A DNA stretch of 64,000 bases, taken from NCBI RefSeq assembly GCF_002117125.1, contig NZ_CP019344.1:2074501-2138500 (forward strand), written 5' to 3'. Made by a program: the position numbers and the translations under genes. This document shows, in pieces, positions 1 through 8,581 of this stretch (position 1 is its first letter; the number at the start of each line of letters is the position of its first letter). Origin of the DNA: Nonlabens spongiae (GTDB lineage: Bacteria; Bacteroidota; Bacteroidia; Flavobacteriales; Flavobacteriaceae). The notes under the pieces are model-generated. The model was given only the letters and a program-made list of their open reading frames with translations. It was not told where the DNA came from and searched no databases.

Positions 1-1
1 T

Positions 2-322
2 TATATCTTGTTTGACCAGACTACAGACAATCAGGGAAATCCTCTCGATGTTTGGAGATTGTTACCACAGTCGTTGTATAGCGATTTTGGTGAATACCAA
101 TATAATTATGATGCTACTAACTTAGATGTCAGAGTTTTTCTAGACGGTCCTGCTTCCACTGACTTCAATTTATTAGGTCCAGCAGATCTTGAGAACCAAA
201 CTTTCAGGGTGGTCATATTACCAGTTGACTTCCTAAATAATCCAAATCTTGATGTCTCTGACTACAATAGTGTGATGCAGGTGACGGGACTGGACGATTC
301 TGATTTTACCAAGGTTGAGTAA
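2..322 (+). CDS. C-terminal end of an unknown protein (cut by window edge)
   Basis: An open frame runs in from the left edge and stops at 322, leaving about 106 residues. The visible part is acidic and rich in Asp, Asn and Tyr, with alternating hydrophobic stretches such as FRVVILPVDF, as in a beta-rich extracellular or lipoprotein domain. No catalytic motif or membrane segment is visible and I do not recognise the family. A strong hairpin follows 18 bases after the stop, so this is the last gene of its transcript. The N-terminus, which would show a signal peptide or lipobox, lies outside the window. Confidence 0.6.
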   Translation, partial: YILFDQTTDNQGNPLDVWRLLPQSLYSDFGEYQYNYDATNLDVRVFLDGPASTDFNLLGPADLENQTFRVVILPVDFLNNPNLDVSDYNSVMQVTGLDDSDFTKVE

Positions 323-339
323 CCTTAATAAAAATTTTT

Positions 340-365
340 AAAGCGGCCTTAGAGCCGCTTTTTTT
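340..365. terminator. Bidirectional intrinsic terminator
   Basis: An 8-bp stem AAAGCGGC/GCCGCTTT (340-347 with 354-361) has T residues on its right and A residues on its left. It sits between the converging ends of the unknown gene (+) and the HAD phosphatase (-), and can serve both. Confidence 0.8.
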
Positions 366-1167
366 ATAGGTTCTCTTGAAGCCAGAGGGCAACACCATCT
401 TTTTTATGATGATCAGCGATGTACCGCGCGGCTTGCTTAACTTCATCGCGCCCATTTGCTACCGCTACTCCATAACCTACCGCCTGAAGCATTTCTGTAT
501 CGTTATAATTATCGCCGAATGCTGCCACATGCTCCATTCCCGATTCCTGAAACCTTTCTTTTAATAGCAGTTCCAGCGCTTTTTTCTTGGAGGTGCCTGC
601 AGGAGTGATCTCGGTGTAAGTGTCTTTTGAGCGGTATAAATGGACTTGATTGCCTAGTTGTTGTTCCGCTTTCGCGAAAGCGGAATCCATAGCCACCATA
701 TCGCCCATAAGCATCACCTTGTGGGCACCACCTTGGTCCCTTGTATTTTCAAAATAGTCCAAAGTCTGTTGTAAATCCTGCACGGTAGGCTGTACCCGGG
801 TATTGTTTACCTCGCGCTGCGCCCACTGGTCCATGGCTGTCACAAACCACTCGTCCTTACGGTAGAGACTGATGTGTAGATCGTGCTCCAGCGCAGTCGC
901 CGCTAAGGTTTCAATCTGCTCAAAGGGGATGTGCAAATTATACAACACCTCATCGCGATCCAGCACTAGCGCACCGTTGTAACAAATAATAGGTGTACCG
1001 GCGATGTCTAACATTTCTTGCAGGTAGTACATGGCTTGCGGCATGCGCGCCGAAATCAAGATCTTAGGCAGGTCTATGATTTTGAAAGTTGCTGCGGTAT
1101 GGTCTGATATGGAGCGGTGCTGATCCAGCAGGGTACCGTCTATGTCTGTAGCGATGAGTTTTATCAT
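364..1167 (-). CDS. Cof-type HAD-family phosphatase
   Basis: A 267-residue cytosolic hydrolase of the haloacid dehalogenase superfamily, Cof/YbiV-like. These enzymes dephosphorylate sugar phosphates, nucleotides or flavin precursors through a phospho-aspartate intermediate. Motif I DIDGT is at residues 8-12 (nucleophile Asp8, acid/base Asp10), motif II LISAR is near residue 39, the lysine of motif III is in a TSKKKAL stretch, and motif IV GDNYND (Mg binding) is at about 218-223. The large region between motifs II and III is the C2-type cap. A copy of the genome-wide 14-bp palindrome lies inside the gene and encodes AFAKA. The natural substrate cannot be told from sequence. Confidence 0.9.
   Translation of the reverse strand: MIKLIATDIDGTLLDQHRSISDHTAATFKIIDLPKILISARMPQAMYYLQEMLDIAGTPIICYNGALVLDRDEVLYNLHIPFEQIETLAATALEHDLHISLYRKDEWFVTAMDQWAQREVNNTRVQPTVQDLQQTLDYFENTRDQGGAHKVMLMGDMVAMDSAFAKAEQQLGNQVHLYRSKDTYTEITPAGTSKKKALELLLKERFQESGMEHVAAFGDNYNDTEMLQAVGYGVAVANGRDEVKQAARYIADHHKKDGVALWLQENL
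668..681. repeat. Palindrome GCTTTCGCGAAAGC, copy 1
   Basis: Perfect 14-bp palindrome, extended to 18 bp (CCGC...GCGG), in the HAD phosphatase gene, where it is read as AFAKA. Confidence 0.95.
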
Positions 1168-1290
1168 GCGGCAAAACTAAGCCACTCGCGAGATTCCTAC
1201 ATTAATTAGATATTAAGGTCTTGAAGTTATAGGGAATTGATGCAACGAATCGCGATCAAATGTTAATTTCAAAAAAAATGAAATAAGCGC

Positions 1291-1320
1291 TTGTTAGTTT
1301 GAATAACAAAAGTATATTTG
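1291..1320 (+). promoter_or_regulatory. Bacteroidota-type promoter of tRNA-Asp
   Basis: TTG at 1291-1293, then exactly 19 bases, then TATATTTG at 1313-1320. This matches the Bacteroidota -33/-7 consensus (TTG, 19 bp, TAnnTTTG) without mismatch. Transcription should start near 1326, giving a leader of about 75 bases before the tRNA. Confidence 0.8.
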
Positions 1321-1401
1321 CATCCGCTAAGACAGAAATGTGGTAGCGCGCTTTGATTACCAAAGCAGGACATGCTAGTAAAGTCCCTAAAATAGTAGCA
1401 C

Positions 1402-1475
1402 GGTCTGGTAGTTCAGCTGGTTAGAATACCTGCCTGTCACGCAGGGGGTCGCGGGTTCGAGTCCCGTCCAGACCG
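1402..1475 (+). tRNA. tRNA-Asp (GTC)
   Basis: A 74-base cloverleaf. The acceptor GGTCTGG (1402-1408) pairs with CCAGACC (1468-1474), the anticodon loop CTGTCAC gives anticodon GTC, and a GGGTTCGAGTCCC T arm is present. CCA is not encoded. It has its own promoter upstream and a hairpin terminator about 85 bases downstream. Confidence 0.97.
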
Positions 1476-1561
1476 CAATTCCTTTTGAAGGAATAAAATT
1501 CAAGTTGTGTGTCCTCTAAAACATTTGAGGATTTGAAGGTGTCGAGGAGACACTTTGTGAG

Positions 1562-1595
1562 AAGCTTTTCCTAATAAGGAGAGGCTTTTTTGTTT
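1562..1595 (+). terminator. Intrinsic terminator after tRNA-Asp
   Basis: A 10-bp stem with two G-T pairs, AAGCTTTTCC/GGAGAGGCTT around TAATAA, followed by a run of T. Confidence 0.75.
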
Positions 1596-1657
1596 TTAGT
1601 GGGTTTCGATCATAATTTCTCAAGTACTATCTTGAATAATTATACTACCTTTAAAAA

Positions 1658-2629
1658 GTGGAAGATTCAATCACTAGGTATTTAAAGCTTTTCAAAAGTT
1701 TAAAAAGGGGTCACAATAAGGGTTTAGGAAAAGCACCTCATAAACCTATACTTCTGCTTTCGATTATCGAATTAATCAAGCAAAAGAAAATAATTAGTAA
1801 TAGAATAGAGGTAAGTAGCGACCTTGTTCTAATGTTTAAATCATTATTCAAGCAACTCGTACATTCTGGGCATGTCGATAACTTTTCATTACCATATTTT
1901 CATTTAAGGAGTGAACCTTTTTACAGGCTCGCACCGAAAGCTGGTATGAATTCAAGATTGAAACAATACAAAAGCATTAAAAGCATAAACAAATTGACAG
2001 AGTTAATTGCTTTTGCAGAAATTGACAGAGAATTGTATGAGCTTTTGCAAGTCGAGGATTCAAGGAATATTATCAAACAATTCATTCTAAATGAATATTT
2101 CTCACAAACAGATTCATATATAAAGTATGAGATTGACGGAGAAGATGAAATTGAAAATGAAATTCTCAATGAAACCGCACCAAACTACCAGTCAAAGTTG
2201 AAAAAATTAAGCGAACAACTTCAGAAAGAAAATTTTGAAGAGGAAATTTTTGTAAGAGGTGGCATATTTAAAAAAACAGTACCTAAAATTTATAATTATT
2301 CATGTTGTGTAACCGGGTTTTGCGTTAGTTCAAATCACAATGTTCAAATGGTTGACGCTTGCCATATTATTCCATTTAGTATAAGCCAGAATGATACCAT
2401 TCAAAATGGAATTTCATTAAGCCCTAACATACATAGAGCTTTTGATAGAGGGCTACTTACCATTAACCAAGATTATATCGTTAGAATTTCACCCTCGGTA
2501 AGCAAAAAATCTTCTTCAGAATCACTACTTTCTTTGGAAGGTAAGAGAATAGAACTTCCAGACAATGAAAACTACTTGCCTTCTTTAGAAGCTTTAGAAT
2601 GGCACAGAAAAGAAGTGTTTTTATTTTAG
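1658..2629 (+). CDS. HNH restriction-type endonuclease
   Basis: A 323-residue protein with a C-terminal HNH nuclease fold. CVTGFC lies near residue 216, followed by a DACHIIPF segment and NGISLSPNIHRAFD ending near 263, the His-Asn-His zinc-finger nuclease core seen in putative stand-alone restriction enzymes. The N-terminal 180 residues contain a KAPHKPILLL stretch commonly found in this family and probably recognise DNA. The start is GTG at 1658, because an in-frame stop lies two codons upstream. No methyltransferase partner is adjacent, so it may act on modified DNA or be a solitary defence gene. It is AT-rich and sits between tRNA-Asp and a decayed integration site, which suggests acquisition by transfer. 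Confidence 0.8.
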   Translation: MEDSITRYLKLFKSLKRGHNKGLGKAPHKPILLLSIIELIKQKKIISNRIEVSSDLVLMFKSLFKQLVHSGHVDNFSLPYFHLRSEPFYRLAPKAGMNSRLKQYKSIKSINKLTELIAFAEIDRELYELLQVEDSRNIIKQFILNEYFSQTDSYIKYEIDGEDEIENEILNETAPNYQSKLKKLSEQLQKENFEEEIFVRGGIFKKTVPKIYNYSCCVTGFCVSSNHNVQMVDACHIIPFSISQNDTIQNGISLSPNIHRAFDRGLLTINQDYIVRISPSVSKKSSSESLLSLEGKRIELPDNENYLPSLEALEWHRKEVFLF

Positions 2630-2810
2630 AACTATGATGATTGATTGATCTCTCAGTAAAACATCGAAACACATAAACCTTCCTCTTTCCTGATTTGTTT
2701 TGGGACTAAGCTCGTCTTTTTTCGAGAGAATTAATTTAATAACCTCAAGGTACAGCCTCAGCATAAACAGTTCGATAAGCTCACTGCACACCTCTCACAA
2801 AAAAAATCCC

Positions 2811-2880
2811 CTAAACAAAATAAGACCTCGTTTGCAAGAAGTCTTTATATAATTTGCGCTCTCGGGCTCGAACCAAGGAA
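2811..2880. repeat. Decayed tRNA-Asn tail with flanking hairpin (old attachment site)
   Basis: This stretch matches 9864-9935 imperfectly. It has the same AGACCTCGTTTGCA hairpin (here 2822-2845) and then a degraded copy of the tRNA-Asn 3' end (TTTGC at 2853, GGGCTCGAACCAAGGA to about 2879). It looks like the left border of an older element that used the same tRNA. Confidence 0.6.
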
Positions 2881-2968
2881 GGTAAGTTTATGCTATTCAA
2901 TTATTTGCACTTCAATTTATATCTAGGGTATCCGTAGTGTGTACAAAATTTGAATAATGTTTTAGTAA

Positions 2969-3271
2969 TTAATCTGTTGAGAGCCATTTGAGGTATGCTT
3001 CACTTTCAGGTACTAAGCTACATTTCTTGTCTCTATAAAAGTCATCTCTAATTCGATTGTCATCATCAATTTTGAAATGCTCGTAAGTTAAAACCAGTCC
3101 AACTTCAAAATACCCTTCTGTCCATTCGCATTCTCGAATCAAATCGTTTTCTATCCATTCCTCCAACTTTTGAATTGTCGTCTCATGCGTTAAACAGGGA
3201 ATTAAATTAGAAGTTCGCCTGTAAAGCATTTTTACTGAAGTTTTGCGCCTGTTTTCAAACAAACTGAACAT
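2969..3271 (-). CDS. Small unknown protein in a decayed region
   Basis: A 100-residue frame with ATG at 3271. The product is highly charged, with an amphipathic helix (IQKLEEWIENDLI) and a D-rich C-terminal half ending in AYLKWLSTD. There is no signal peptide or membrane segment. I do not recognise it. It lies directly downstream of the broken restriction gene fragment and right of an old attachment site, so it is probably cargo left from an earlier element. It may be intact or the tail of a longer lost gene. Confidence 0.4.
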   Translation of the reverse strand: MFSLFENRRKTSVKMLYRRTSNLIPCLTHETTIQKLEEWIENDLIRECEWTEGYFEVGLVLTYEHFKIDDDNRIRDDFYRDKKCSLVPESEAYLKWLSTD

Positions 3272-3282
3272 TACATCTTTTG

Positions 3283-3775
3283 TTCTACAGGTATCTTAAG
3301 CTTGACCAGCTTGTTTTTTATTTTTTGAAAAGTGGTATTGTTCTTCCCCTTTATGTTGCTCTATACCTTAAACAGAATAATGGGTATGATATATTTTCCT
3401 GTTGTATTCTCTTCCTTCTCTGCGTGAAGTTCCAGCTGCCTTCTCAGGTGCAGGGCACTACTTATGACTTCTTCCTTTTTATTGTGATTCTACACCACGG
3501 GCAATTTGACCATGTTCTCCTTCTTGAGTTCCATGGCATTGACGAAGCTAATGATATTGCTATAGGACGTAGGGGTGGCCGTGGGATCCAGTATTAGTGA
3601 TGGGTTGAGGTTGTTGAGCATTTCCACACTCAGGTCGCTCACGGCATTATGGCTTTCGTCCACAATGACCAGGGGATTCAGGCTACGTATCACATTGATT
3701 AATGCTGTCTCATCAGTATCTGGAAGCACTAGATCTTTATCTATTACGCTTTTGCGAAAGCGTAACTGGTATCCA
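3283..3775 (-). pseudogene. Fragment of a type III restriction subunit (second copy of res)
   Basis: Reverse-strand DNA here is closely related to about 17270-17735 inside the intact res gene. The longest readable piece (3490-3729) keeps VIVDESHNAVSD, the helicase Walker B region, and a damaged LTATP motif reading DPTATP. The Walker A segment to its right and the whole C-terminal half, including the nuclease, are missing, and the left part is frameshifted. It is a dead remnant. It even keeps a one-mismatch version of the palindrome found at the same place in the intact gene, so the two copies share an ancestor that already carried it. Confidence 0.85.
3748..3761. repeat. Palindrome variant (one mismatch)
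   Basis: GCTTTTGCGAAAGC, one base off the genome-wide 14-bp palindrome, at the position homologous to the perfect copy in the intact res gene (17249). Confidence 0.85.
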
Positions 3776-3909
3776 ACTTTTCCATTATTTCCGTGCTGTA
3801 AAAAAAGGGAATGGTAGATTCACATATTCTATAAATAGCACGCTAGCAACTGTTTAACCAAAATTTCTAATTCTAATTTTAAAATAAACAATTTATACCT
3901 TATTTTTAT

Positions 3910-3940
3910 TTGTATTAATTCTAAATAGAGAATAAGTTTG
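3910..3940 (+). promoter_or_regulatory. Candidate promoter of the TonB receptor operon
   Basis: TTG at 3910, a 20-base gap, and TAAGTTTG at 3933-3940, which fits TAnnTTTG. The predicted RNA start is only about ten bases before the TTG start codon, so the leader is very short. Confidence 0.6.
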
Positions 3941-3957
3941 CACCCAAAATTGAACCA

Positions 3958-6375
3958 TTGAAACATTTTTGGGCAATAAGTATAGTACTGTTTTGTGTAA
4001 TAAAATCTTATTCACAACAAGGCATTTTACAGGGATATGTTTTTTTTGAGAATAATCAACCAGCACTTGCAGCATCTATTGTTGTAAAGGACACAAACCT
4101 TAAAAAAGAGGGAACTGCCGGTGTTAAAGGTGATTTTAAAATCAAGAACATTCCTTACGGTACTTATCTTCTTGAAATTACCTCGTTAAATGCAAAACCT
4201 TTCACGCAAAAAATTACTATTAATCAACCTATAACGAACCTATATCCTGTTCTTGAATCTACCGATTTACAAGAATTACAGGAAGTGCTGGTAAAAACTG
4301 AAACGGACAAACGCCGTAAGGAAACTCAAGGTTTTTCGGTAACTCTTATAGATACCGAAGAAGCCAGAACTAGAAACATTCAAACCAATGAATTATTAAA
4401 TAATGCGGTAGGTGTTAAACTGAGACAAAATGGTGGATTGGGTTCACAGGTCCAGTACAGTTTGAATGGTTTGTCAGGAAGTTCGGTAAGTATTTTTATT
4501 AATGGAATTCCTATATCGATGTACGGTTCTTCCTTTAATTTAAATAGCATTCCGCCAGCACTTATTGAGGATATTGAAGTGTACAAAGGTGTAGTGCCTG
4601 GCCACCTGGCAGATGATGCTCTAGGTGGTGTGATTAACGTTATTCTAAAAAAAGGAACCAAAAGCAATTTAAATGCGTCGGTCTCCTATGGATCTTTCAA
4701 TACTTTTCAATCTAACGTGAATGGCTTATATAGGCTGAACAAATCTGGTTTTACAGTTAAAGCTTCTGGTTTTTACAACTATTCTGACAATGATTATAAA
4801 ATAAGCGGCCCTACTATTGTGGACATAGGATTAGGTGGTCGAGAAACACGCATTACAGCACGCAGATTTCACGATGCTTATAGATCAGTAGGTGGTATCC
4901 TTCAAGTAGGGTATACCAATGTTTCCTGGGCCGATCAATTTTTTGTGGGCCTTACTGGATCAGATGATTACAAAGAAGTACAACATGGTGCTTTTGTTAC
5001 CAAAATCCCATATAAAGGAAGGTTCCTAGAGTCTGATGCGCTGCTTGCCAATCTGACTTACCAGAAGAAGGATCTATTGGTAAAAGGTCTTGATGTAAAT
5101 GTAAATGGTCTTATAGGCCAGCGCAATCGTGTGGTTAACGATACTGTAGCACAGGCTTATAGCTGGACTGGCGATAGAGCTATAGATTTTCAAGGAAACG
5201 AATTTGAATACACATGGGGCTCACAACAAGAAGGTGGTCCTACCCTACTACATATTAATAGGAAAGTGGCTTCCATAAGATCTGGATTGTCTTATGCTTT
5301 TAATCAGGATAATAGGATTCTTGTAAATCACGTGTACAGTGGTCTGGATCGTGTGGATGAGGATAGATGGTTGAGTACGTTAGAGAATTCTTTGGCACAA
5401 TCCAGCAATTTGTATAAGAACATTTACTCGCTGAGTTATGAACTGGATCTTTTTGAAGACAGATGGAAGTTAAACGCCTTTGGTAAACATTACCGCCAGA
5501 AGGTAGAGAACATCAAACCAGAATTTAATGAAGACCGCACTCAAATTGTTGAAGAGGTATTCACCAGCAATAAAAATTACAACGGTTACGGATTTGCAAC
5601 TTCGTACGCCATTAGGGATGACTTAATGGTTTTACTTTCGGCAGAAAGAGCAATACGTTTACCTAGCGAGAATGAAGTTTTTGGTGACGCTGGTGACAAT
5701 ACTATACCCAACCTAACTGTCCAGCCAGAAATTAGTGAAAATGTAAATCTAGGGTTTCGATTAGGAAAGTATACGTATAAAAAGCATGAGATCAGTCTTT
5801 CTACTAACCTCTTTTCTCGACGTATTAAAGACTTGATAGGCTTACCGGCAAATGCCGAAGAGCTGGGTGAGAATGATGAACAGGTACAGTTTGACAATTT
5901 CAATGAAGAAACAAACTCTAGAGGTTTTGAAGCTCAAGTACAGTACACTTACAATAATAATTTGGACATCAATTTTAATGTCTCAAAACTTAGATTAAAA
6001 ACTCAAAACCGCCGCGGTCAAACCGTTGATATTCCTAATACACCTTTATTCACCATGAATACGGCCGTGAGGTATTCCATTAAAAATTTCTTACAGAAAA
6101 AGGCTAGACTTGAGTTGTTTTACAACCATTACTTCACCGATGAATTTTCATACCAACTAGCACAAGGTAGCAATGTAAGCGGTCTAGATGCTTTCTTGAT
6201 CCCTACACAATTTGTACACGATTTTGGCTTCAGTTATGCTTTTCCTAAACAGGATGTAGTCCTAAGCTTTGACATAAAAAACATTTTCAATGCCGATGCT
6301 TTTGATAACCGATCTGTTCAAAAGCCCGGTCGAGCATTTTATTTAAAACTCAACTATTTTATCAATAAATTTTAA
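3958..6375 (+). CDS. TonB-dependent outer-membrane receptor (XusA-like)
   Basis: An 805-residue receptor. Residues 1-20 are a signal peptide ending SYSQ, followed by a carboxypeptidase-like regulatory domain (about 22-110). A plug domain follows, with the typical NGIPISMYG and IEDIEVYKGVVP segments and a GGVINVILKKG end, then a beta barrel to the C-terminal aromatic residue. The only start that keeps the signal peptide is TTG at 3958. The next gene, 11 bases on, is a DUF4374 lipoprotein; that pairing is characteristic of siderophore/haem uptake systems such as XusAB of Bacteroides, so iron-siderophore import is the best guess. The substrate is inferred from the partner, not from this protein. 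Confidence 0.88.
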   Translation: MKHFWAISIVLFCVIKSYSQQGILQGYVFFENNQPALAASIVVKDTNLKKEGTAGVKGDFKIKNIPYGTYLLEITSLNAKPFTQKITINQPITNLYPVLESTDLQELQEVLVKTETDKRRKETQGFSVTLIDTEEARTRNIQTNELLNNAVGVKLRQNGGLGSQVQYSLNGLSGSSVSIFINGIPISMYGSSFNLNSIPPALIEDIEVYKGVVPGHLADDALGGVINVILKKGTKSNLNASVSYGSFNTFQSNVNGLYRLNKSGFTVKASGFYNYSDNDYKISGPTIVDIGLGGRETRITARRFHDAYRSVGGILQVGYTNVSWADQFFVGLTGSDDYKEVQHGAFVTKIPYKGRFLESDALLANLTYQKKDLLVKGLDVNVNGLIGQRNRVVNDTVAQAYSWTGDRAIDFQGNEFEYTWGSQQEGGPTLLHINRKVASIRSGLSYAFNQDNRILVNHVYSGLDRVDEDRWLSTLENSLAQSSNLYKNIYSLSYELDLFEDRWKLNAFGKHYRQKVENIKPEFNEDRTQIVEEVFTSNKNYNGYGFATSYAIRDDLMVLLSAERAIRLPSENEVFGDAGDNTIPNLTVQPEISENVNLGFRLGKYTYKKHEISLSTNLFSRRIKDLIGLPANAEELGENDEQVQFDNFNEETNSRGFEAQVQYTYNNNLDINFNVSKLRLKTQNRRGQTVDIPNTPLFTMNTAVRYSIKNFLQKKARLELFYNHYFTDEFSYQLAQGSNVSGLDAFLIPTQFVHDFGFSYAFPKQDVVLSFDIKNIFNADAFDNRSVQKPGRAFYLKLNYFINKF

Positions 6376-6386
6376 TTACAATAACT

Positions 6387-7742
6387 ATGAAAAAAAGATT
6401 TCTAAAATTTAGATCTATAAGTATCGCCTTTGCTGCTCTTACGCTAGTAGTAGGTTGCAGCGGCGACGACGACTCACTTAATGAACCTACTGACAATGCA
6501 GATAGGTGGATTACTGTTGCCGCAGCACGTATGGGAACAAACCCTGGTGATGGAAATGGAGGTACCTTAATTTACTCACTGAGTAAAGAAGATGCTCAAG
6601 ACCCTAGCATTTCTATTGAACCCTTTGATAATGGGTTTATAGTTCCATCAAACCGTACAGCTCGTTTGCAAGCTTCAGAAGATGGTAGTACCATATTCAA
6701 TATAAGCTATGCCGGTGACACTGGTGGTAATTACACTAAATATACCGTTAATGGTGGTCAGGATTTTGTACAAACTGGAACAGAAATAAGTATCGCACCT
6801 TATGTAGGAACAGCTCCTAGATGGATTAAGTTGTTTGATGGTGATCAAACTGGGTGTGCCGTGTATGTTTCTACAGAGCATGAAGTAGAAGACAATGGCA
6901 CGCCTAATGATGCTACAGATGATACTTATTTGAGAACAGAAGCAACCGTAGGTATCGTAACACTAGACCTACAAGACTCTAGAATTCTAAACTTTCAAGA
7001 GATAAGTGTGCCGTTATCATCACAAGAAGAAGCAAATGGATATTACTTCTCACGTGTGGACATGCCTACTTTAAATGCTGCAGGCGATAAACTGTATATA
7101 GGTGGACGTTTAAGTAAAATAGATCCGCAAACTTTAGATCGTGATAGCGGTTATGAAATTTTAGGTTCCAAAACTATCGTTCTAGATTACCCTAGTTTAA
7201 GCAATCCACAAGTGATTACTTCAAGTGTAGGAACAGGTAATACAAATGGTTACCGCAGCATTAACGCCTTTGAATACAACGGTAGTGTTTATCAGGCAAA
7301 TCAAGGCGATCCTAACGGTTCACACATTCTTAAAATTGGCCCTAACAATCAGTACGATGATTCCTATGTTTTTAGTCTGGATCAAGCATTAGGAGTAACT
7401 GGTTCTTATATTTTGGCATGGAGACCAGCGGCAAATGGTAAAGCAGTAGTTGCTTATCGTCATGATGGTTCACAAGATGGTGTAGCTGGTGCTCAAGGAT
7501 ACTTTGCCCTTGTTGATTTGAATGCTAAAACGGCTACAAAAATTGATCAAATTCCTTATGAGCCTGATTTCTACTTGTTCCAGTATCAAGGTTTTGCTGT
7601 TGACGGTAATGATATTTACCTCACCCAAGCACCTGTAGGTAAAGATGGAAACATCTATGTTATCGATACAGAAAGCGGTCAAGTAACTAAGGGTGCACAA
7701 CTTATCAATGTACCTGGCAGTCACTTTATAGGCGCTTGGTAA
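6387..7742 (+). CDS. DUF4374 surface lipoprotein (XusB-like)
   Basis: A 451-residue lipoprotein. A hydrophobic signal ends in the lipobox VVGC (Cys near residue 24), followed by an SGDDD acidic run, which commonly directs export to the cell surface in Bacteroidota. The body has repeated strand-turn units consistent with a beta propeller, and PRWIKLF and YLTQAP segments. DUF4374 proteins pair with TonB receptors, and XusB binds ferric siderophores. It lies 11 bases after the receptor and the pair ends in a strong terminator. The third gene of Xus systems, a PepSY inner-membrane protein, is not here. Confidence 0.8.
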   Translation: MKKRFLKFRSISIAFAALTLVVGCSGDDDSLNEPTDNADRWITVAAARMGTNPGDGNGGTLIYSLSKEDAQDPSISIEPFDNGFIVPSNRTARLQASEDGSTIFNISYAGDTGGNYTKYTVNGGQDFVQTGTEISIAPYVGTAPRWIKLFDGDQTGCAVYVSTEHEVEDNGTPNDATDDTYLRTEATVGIVTLDLQDSRILNFQEISVPLSSQEEANGYYFSRVDMPTLNAAGDKLYIGGRLSKIDPQTLDRDSGYEILGSKTIVLDYPSLSNPQVITSSVGTGNTNGYRSINAFEYNGSVYQANQGDPNGSHILKIGPNNQYDDSYVFSLDQALGVTGSYILAWRPAANGKAVVAYRHDGSQDGVAGAQGYFALVDLNAKTATKIDQIPYEPDFYLFQYQGFAVDGNDIYLTQAPVGKDGNIYVIDTESGQVTKGAQLINVPGSHFIGAW

Positions 7743-7767
7743 TTGTCTAATCATGTTTAGTTCGCTT

Positions 7768-7797
7768 AAAGGCTGTCTTCGTGGGACAGCCTTTTTG
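7768..7797 (+). terminator. Terminator of the receptor/lipoprotein operon
   Basis: A perfect 10-bp stem AAAGGCTGTC/GACAGCCTTT (7768-7777 with 7785-7794) ending in a T run, 25 bases after the stop codon. Confidence 0.9.
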
Positions 7798-7866
7798 CTT
7801 TGCTTTTTTTCCCATTGTATAGCAATAGTGATGCTGTTTTTAAGGTTTTATAGCAGTTGTAATTAC

Positions 7867-7880
7867 GCTTTCGCGAAAGC
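7867..7880. repeat. Palindrome GCTTTCGCGAAAGC, copy 2
   Basis: Perfect copy between the operon terminator and the element relic, outside any gene. Confidence 0.95.
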
Positions 7881-7952
7881 TCTCCCAAGCCCCATTTGCC
7901 TGATTAATCTTTCTATTATCCTTTTTACGGCTGTTGATTCTAAGGCTGCTGA

Positions 7953-8099
7953 AGTTGAATTAAAGCTAACTCTACATGGATACCTTATTTCTCCAGAATG
8001 GAATTCAAACACTGTTTCCATTTCCTCAAAGTTGCAAATGCTAGAGATATGTCGTTGAAAATCTGTCTTATCTCTCCAAAAGAGTCTAACGAAATCTAT
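7953..8099 (-). pseudogene. 5' fragment of a Rep-like gene
   Basis: This reverse-strand stretch is about 93% identical by eye to 26510-26655, the first ~49 codons of the intact Rep-like gene. It keeps readable text such as FQRHIS and FEFHSG but loses the start codon and breaks off at the left. It is joined directly to the next fragment, whose intact parent lies almost 1 kb further right, so a deletion fused two distant parts of an element. Confidence 0.85.
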
Positions 8100-8458
8100 C
8101 TAATATGATCTAATTCACCCTTGATGTTATTCAATATAATTTTAACAGATTCGGAGGATTCTGCTTGTTTATATACTAGCTTATCAATAGAATTAATTGC
8201 GTCCTTAGTTCTCCTTGATAATTCAGTCTTATATTTTTCGTAGAAACTGTAGGTAACTGGCGCTTCTACAGGATCATTTATAGTACCATCCGAGAATAAG
8301 CCTATATATGTTACTAATCCTTGTTTATAGTTGTGGGATTTTACCAAGGATTCATATGTTTCAAGAATACGAGATACAGAATCAACTTTAAGAGCTATTA
8401 ATTTCTTTGGCTCAACTATATCTCTGAAATATTTAAAAATTTTATGAGGATCGGACAT
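8096..8458 (-). pseudogene. Truncated copy of the 286-residue element protein
   Basis: A 120-residue frame from ATG at 8458 matches the first ~120 residues of the intact protein at 27092-27952 with about ten substitutions, then ends at once where it runs into the Rep fragment. The loss of the C-terminal 165 residues marks it as a remnant. Its upstream region (arm-type repeats, tRNA tail) also mirrors the right end of the intact element. Confidence 0.85.
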
Positions 8459-8496
8459 TGGACTACTTCTGGACAGGTTACACGATAAAGATAAAA

Positions 8497-8516
8497 TGTT
8501 TGACCTATGTTTGACC
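8497..8516. repeat. Two TGTTTGACC repeats (relic element end)
   Basis: TGTTTGACC at 8497 and 8508, with an 11-bp period, the same pair as at 27991-28010 in the intact element's right end. Confidence 0.8.
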
Positions 8517-8529
8517 TAGGGAAAATAAA

Positions 8530-8581
8530 AAAGCCACTCAGTTTCCTGAATGGCTTTCTATTGCTTTGCTCCCCCTCTTGG
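8530..8581 (-). other. tRNA-Asn terminator and truncated tRNA tail of the relic element
   Basis: The hairpin 8530-8557 and the following TTTGCTCCCCCTCTTGG (8565-8581) copy 28024-28075 almost exactly. After that the match to tRNA-Asn stops and a CCCTTCGACTACGCT-type short repeat begins, so the old attachment site was cut here. Confidence 0.8.

Noticed and set aside
7753..8058. A 101-codon plus-strand frame after the uptake operon
   Set aside because: It reads through a strong terminator and a palindrome and into antisense of the Rep relic, so it is not a gene.
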